A DNA stretch of 64,000 nucleotides, taken from Serratia ficaria (GTDB lineage: Bacteria > Pseudomonadota > Gammaproteobacteria > Enterobacterales > Enterobacteriaceae). A program made the translations under genes and the position numbers. Position 1 is the stretch's first letter; every line of letters begins with the position of its first letter. Below are positions 60,470 through 64,000 of the stretch, piece by piece. Location: positions 3,596,001-3,660,000 of the forward strand of contig NZ_LT906479.1 of the NCBI RefSeq assembly GCF_900187015.1, in the 5' to 3' direction. The notes under the pieces were generated by a model. That model searched no databases and had not been told where the DNA came from. It saw only the letters and a list, made by a program, of their open reading frames with translations.

Positions 60470-61489
60470 ATGTCGATCGGTAAAAAACGACGCAGCACAG
60501 GAAGGGTGACGCTGGCCGACGTGGCGCAGCTGGCGGGCGTCGGCACCATGACCGTTTCGCGGGCGCTGCGCACCCCGGAGCAGGTTTCAGACAAGCTGAG
60601 AGAGAAGATTGAAGCGGCGGTCAGCGAGCTGGGCTATCTGCCCAACCTGGCCGCCAGCTCGTTGGCGTCGGCCTCGTCTTATACCGTCGCCATGGTGGTG
60701 CCCAGCCTGTCCGAATCGGGCTGCGCCGACATGTTCGCCGGCTTGCAGAAAGTGCTGCAGCCGGCGGGTTATCAAATCATGCTGGCCGAGTCGCAACACC
60801 ACCTGGAACGCGAAGAGAAGCTGCTGGAAACCCTGCTGTCGTATAACCTGGCGGCGGCGGTGCTGCTCAGCGTCGAGCATTCGCAAAATACCCGCAACGC
60901 GCTGATCGCCGCCAATATTCCCGTGGTGGAAATCGGCGCGATGCGCGCCGATCCGATCGATATGAATATCGGCATCGATTACGTGGCGGCCATGTATCAG
61001 CTGACGCAAACGGTGATCGCCAGCGGTTATCAAAACCTCGGCCTGCTGTGCGCCAATCAGGAGCAGTGGATTTTCCAGCAGCACCTGCAGGGCTGGCACA
61101 AGGCGCTGCTGCGCAACCACATGTCGCCGCATCGGGTGATCAACGCCGCGCAGCCCGCCAGCTTCAGCACCGGCGCACAGCAACTGCCGGAGTTTCTGCT
61201 GGCCTGGCCGGAGCTGGACGCGCTGGTGTGCGCCTCGGACGAGCTGGCCTGCGGCGCGCTGTATGAATGCCAGCGCCGGCGCATCAAGGTGCCGGATCAG
61301 CTGGCGGTGGTGGGATTCGGCAACGGTGAGTTCAGCCGGGTGTGTCAGCCGCCGTTGACCACCATGACCATCCCGCACCGTGAGATCGGCATTCAGGCCG
61401 GCCAGGCGCTGCTGGCGCGGCTGAACGATGAACCCTGGCGTCAGGCAGGCTCCCTGCCCTCGACGCTGTGCCGGCGCGACAGCTGCTGA
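60470..61489 (+). CDS. LacI-family regulator of the PTS/transketolase operon
   Basis: A 339-residue LacI/GalR regulator. The N-terminal HTH VTLADVAQLAGVGTMTVSRAL and the effector-binding domain (YTVAMVVPSLSESGCADMF) are clear. The HTH resembles GntR-like regulators. The ATG lies behind GGGA. It is divergent from the PTS operon, and two TGATAGCGCTATCA-type operators lie between them, so it most likely represses that operon. Its effector is unknown. It is followed by a strong bidirectional terminator. Confidence 0.88.
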   Translation: MSIGKKRRSTGRVTLADVAQLAGVGTMTVSRALRTPEQVSDKLREKIEAAVSELGYLPNLAASSLASASSYTVAMVVPSLSESGCADMFAGLQKVLQPAGYQIMLAESQHHLEREEKLLETLLSYNLAAAVLLSVEHSQNTRNALIAANIPVVEIGAMRADPIDMNIGIDYVAAMYQLTQTVIASGYQNLGLLCANQEQWIFQQHLQGWHKALLRNHMSPHRVINAAQPASFSTGAQQLPEFLLAWPELDALVCASDELACGALYECQRRRIKVPDQLAVVGFGNGEFSRVCQPPLTTMTIPHREIGIQAGQALLARLNDEPWRQAGSLPSTLCRRDSC

Positions 61490-61500
61490 ATCCGGAGCAT

Positions 61501-61532
61501 AAAAAAGCCGGCTGTCTGTCAGCCGGCTTTTT
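61501..61532 (+). terminator. bidirectional terminator, LacI regulator / yfcD
   Basis: AAAAAAGCCGGCTG, TCTGT loop, CAGCCGGCTTTTT; it serves both convergent genes. Confidence 0.93.
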
Positions 61533-61552
61533 ATCTTTTGCATGCCGAGAAG

Positions 61553-62110
61553 TCAGGCGTTTTCATCCGCATCGCGCAGCGGTTTGCCATAGGCCTGTTC
61601 GTTGTTGCGCGTCAGCCACAGCGACAGCGCCTTCAGCGAATCCGGCGTGAACTCGTCGCAGCGTGCGGTGATCTCTTCCGGCGTCAGCCAGTTCACCTCG
61701 ACCACTTCCTCTTCCTGCAACGCAAAAGGACCGTGCGACACGCAGCTGAACAGCGCGCCCCACACCCGGCACTGTTCTTCCTCGAAGTAGAACAGGCCGT
61801 GCTCGGCGAAAGGCACGCCGGCAATGCCCAGCTCCTCTTCCGCCTCGCGGCGCGCCGAATCCAGCACGTTTTCCCCGCTTTGCACCACGCCGCCCGCGGT
61901 GGCGTCCAGCCAGCCCGGATAGAAGTCCTTGATATCGGTGCGACGCTGCACCAGAATTTTTCCCATTCCATCATGCACCACAATATAGGTAGCACGATGA
62001 CGCAGCCGTTGAGCCCGCATCTGTTGACGACTGGATTGAGCAATCACCTCGTTTTGCTCGTTGACGATATCAACCCACTCGGTATCTGCAGCCTGACCCT
62101 GTTCCGCCAT
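61553..62110 (-). CDS. yfcD: Nudix hydrolase YfcD
   Basis: A 185-residue Nudix-family hydrolase. The Nudix box is [20 protein letters not shown] followed by ELGI. The protein is very similar to E. coli YfcD (180 residues), including [20 protein letters not shown]. The real substrate is not established; it resembles isopentenyl-diphosphate isomerase. The ATG is directly next to AGAGG, so initiation may be inefficient or use the AAGG further upstream. Confidence 0.93.
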   Translation of the reverse strand: MAEQGQAADTEWVDIVNEQNEVIAQSSRQQMRAQRLRHRATYIVVHDGMGKILVQRRTDIKDFYPGWLDATAGGVVQSGENVLDSARREAEEELGIAGVPFAEHGLFYFEEEQCRVWGALFSCVSHGPFALQEEEVVEVNWLTPEEITARCDEFTPDSLKALSLWLTRNNEQAYGKPLRDADENA

Positions 62111-62200
62111 CCTCTAAAACCTTCTATTTTGGCGCGATGCATCCCGCGCACTGGTTAATCAATGAGTGTTTTTCAAAGATTTTTATGGTGTGTGTATAAA

Positions 62201-62752
62201 TTAGTGCGTTAACGCCACCTCTGCAACAGCCTCGCCGCCGTCCAACGTGACCACACTCAAAATGCCCCGATCCAGTATGCCATAACTGGCCGGAAAGCCC
62301 CCCTTGGGAATGCTGACCGAACCCGGATTGAAGCAGTAAATATCCCCCTGCCGCTCCGCCTGCGGCAGATGCGTGTGGCCGTAGACCAGCACATCGCCGG
62401 AAGATAACGGCGGCGGTGTCGAGGGATGATAAAGGTGACCGTGGGTCAAAAACAATCGTCTTTTTTGCCACAGCACCTGCTGCCAGGGCGCGGTGATGGG
62501 AAACGCCAGCAGCATCTGGTCGACCTCGCTGTCGCAATTGCCGCGAACGGCGATGATCTTGTCGCTATAGCGATTCAATCGTTCGGCAACCTGAGCCGGC
62601 TGATAGCCGGCCGGCAGCGCGTTGCGCGGGCCGTGATTCAGCAAATCGCCCAGAAGAATCAGCCAGTCGGCGGCGCTTTGTGCGAAGCGTTCCAGCACGC
62701 GTTCGGTCGCGGGCAGCGAACCGTGGATATCCGAGGCAAACATCAGCTTCAT
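62201..62752 (-). CDS. yfcE: phosphodiesterase YfcE
   Basis: A 183-residue calcineurin-like metallophosphoesterase. Metal-binding motifs DIHGS, GDLLNHG, GNCDSE, THGH and GHTH are all visible in order. E. coli YfcE is a manganese-dependent phosphodiesterase in vitro. I chose the ATG at 62752, seven bases after AAGG; the ATG at 62758 is too close to it. It is upstream of yfcD with a 90-base gap. Confidence 0.94.
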   Translation of the reverse strand: MKLMFASDIHGSLPATERVLERFAQSAADWLILLGDLLNHGPRNALPAGYQPAQVAERLNRYSDKIIAVRGNCDSEVDQMLLAFPITAPWQQVLWQKRRLFLTHGHLYHPSTPPPLSSGDVLVYGHTHLPQAERQGDIYCFNPGSVSIPKGGFPASYGILDRGILSVVTLDGGEAVAEVALTH

Positions 62753-62981
62753 AACCATGCCTTTAACAGGGAAATAACCCCTATTCTAGCGCAACGTCGG
62801 CGCGGGGGTTAGCATACGAGGCCGAGGGGGGTAAAAATCATTTATGCGACACGGCTAGCAGAAACAGACGCAGCGAACGGCCACCCGGGATTGCGCCGGC
62901 ATCACTTTTCTAAAATAATGAAATGATATTTTGATTTAACCCGGCCCTAACCCCCTGGGCCATTTCATACCGAGGCATCGC

Positions 62982-63305
62982 ATGTTTATCCATAAGCAGC
63001 ACACCGCACTGGAAGACCTGGGCAATGGCGTAACGCGGCGCATATTGGCCCACGGCGGCGCCCTGATGGCGGTTGAGGTCAATTTTCAGAAAAATGCCGT
63101 GGGCCCGCTGCACAGCCACCCGCACGAGCAGCTGACCTATGTGTTATCCGGGCGTTTTCGCTTCACCATCGGCGATGAAACGCGCGAAGTGGCCGCCGGC
63201 GACACCCTGTACAAAAAGCCGCACGTGGTGCACGGCTGCGTCTGCCTGGAGGCCGGCACGCTGCTGGATACCTTTACGCCGCAGCGCGAAGATTTTTTGC
63301 GTTGA
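62982..63305 (+). CDS. KdgF-like cupin protein
   Basis: A 107-residue single-domain cupin. Metal-binding residues are in GPLHSHPHEQ (His44, His46, His48, Gln50) and in PHVVHGC. The sequence resembles KdgF, which opens the unsaturated uronate ring in pectin and alginate breakdown, including the ending TPQREDFL. No other pectin genes are nearby, so the role is uncertain. The ATG follows GAGGCATCGC. The gene is an insertion between yfcE and yfcG relative to E. coli. Confidence 0.75.
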   Translation: MFIHKQHTALEDLGNGVTRRILAHGGALMAVEVNFQKNAVGPLHSHPHEQLTYVLSGRFRFTIGDETREVAAGDTLYKKPHVVHGCVCLEAGTLLDTFTPQREDFLR

Positions 63306-63508
63306 AACGCCCGCTGCCCGGCCGCGTTCGTCCGGCGAGAATTGTGATCCCGCTTGCGCAGATAGCATCGGACGAATCTCACATAGCCTGCTATCCTTAG
63401 CTGCTATTGTTGGTATCCCTATAGTCAGATCGCTGAAATACCTTTGTGCGCGGCGAAGACCGCAGCAACGTGTAATGAATTACAGATCACCTTACCGCAG
63501 GAGGCAAC

Positions 63509-64000
63509 ATGATTGACCTGTATTACGCGCCTACTCCCAATGGTCATAAAATTACCCTATTTTTGGAAGAGGTCGGCTTACCCTACCGTATCCACCGCGT
63601 AAACATCGGCGCCGGCGACCAGTTCAAGCCGGCGTTCCTGAGCATTTCCCCCAACAACAAGATCCCGGCCATCGTCGACCAACAGCCGGTGGACGGCGGC
63701 GCGCCAATCAGCCTGTTCGAGTCCGGCGAAATTCTGCTGTATCTGGCGGAGAAGACCGGCAAACTGCTGAGCAAAGGGCTGCGCGAGCGCGCCGCCACGC
63801 TGCAGTGGCTGTTCTGGCAGGTGGCGGGCTTCGGGCCGATGCTCGGGCAGAACCATCATTTCAACCACTACGCCCCGCAGCCGGTGCCGTACGCCATCGA
63901 GCGTTACCATCTGGAAACCAAACGGCTGTATGGCGTGCTGGAAGCCGAGCTGCAAAAACACCCGTACCTGGGCGGCGACAATTACAGCATCGCCGATATC
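63509..64000 (+). CDS. yfcG: GSH-dependent disulfide-bond oxidoreductase YfcG, 5' part
   Basis: The first 164 residues of a GST-family protein; the gene runs off the right edge. The ATG lies behind a strong AGGAGG. The N-terminal thioredoxin fold begins MIDLYYAPTPNGHKITLFLE, with the glutathione-binding segment SPNNKIPAI and FESGEILLYLAEK. E. coli YfcG has disulfide-bond reductase activity with glutathione. Position after yfcE agrees with E. coli, although yfcF is absent. Confidence 0.93.
   Translation, partial: MIDLYYAPTPNGHKITLFLEEVGLPYRIHRVNIGAGDQFKPAFLSISPNNKIPAIVDQQPVDGGAPISLFESGEILLYLAEKTGKLLSKGLRERAATLQWLFWQVAGFGPMLGQNHHFNHYAPQPVPYAIERYHLETKRLYGVLEAELQKHPYLGGDNYSIADI

Noticed and set aside
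1..64000. tRNA, rRNA, CRISPR arrays, intact insertion sequences or prophages
   Set aside because: None was recognised: no cloverleaf-like or evenly repeated arrays, and no transposase, integrase or phage structural gene was seen.

Overview
The window is a chromosomal segment of an enterobacterium, most likely Serratia (S. marcescens group). It is GC-rich and carries an E. coli-like gene backbone whose proteins are close to, but distinct from, their E. coli counterparts. It also has a HexS-type LrhA, an ERIC repeat, and islands not found at these positions in E. coli. The species assignment is inference from gene content and codon use.

Layout. 1-2.4 kb: 5' part of a CinA-like gene (yfaY), tyrosine permease tyrP with apparent TyrR boxes, and yfaZ. 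2.7-4.1 kb: small-subunit catalase katA. 4.2-9.8 kb: menaquinone operon menDHBCE on the minus strand. The first gene of the E. coli operon, menF, is missing. Its place, between menD and elaB, is taken by an 8.6-kb gene for a cyclic beta-1,2-glucan synthase of the NdvB/ChvB type (10.3-18.9 kb). 19-27.7 kb: a variable stretch with elaB, an L-idonate/gluconate catabolic pair (idnO-idnD) with a divergent LacI-type regulator, ycdZ, an MFS exporter with a divergent LysR regulator, a HigBA-like toxin-antitoxin locus whose toxin gene is frameshifted, an unrecognised two-gene module coding for small hydrophobic proteins, a 49-codon ORF and several palindromes.

27.7-42.9 kb: the complete NADH:quinone oxidoreductase operon nuoABCDEFGHIJKLMN (nuoC and nuoD fused), with an ERIC element inserted between nuoL and nuoM. 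43.6-54.9 kb: lrhA/hexS, alaA, yfbR, yfbS, yfbT, yfbU, yfbV, ackA and pta in E. coli order. 54.9-55.9 kb: an AT-rich pair encoding a small HExxH metallopeptidase and an overlapping lipoprotein, which looks like an orphan type VI secretion effector and its immunity protein. 56.1-61.5 kb: an operon for an ascorbate-family PTS (IIA, IIB, IIC) and a split transketolase, with a divergent LacI-type regulator and a control region holding a CRP site and two matching operators. 61.5-64 kb: yfcD, yfcE, a KdgF-like cupin and the 5' part of yfcG.

The genes link central and respiratory metabolism: menaquinone synthesis, complex I, alanine formation and acetate overflow (ackA-pta). Catabolic modules with their own LacI-type regulators and CRP sites (idnOD, PTS/transketolase) and putative competition or defence modules sit between these conserved blocks.
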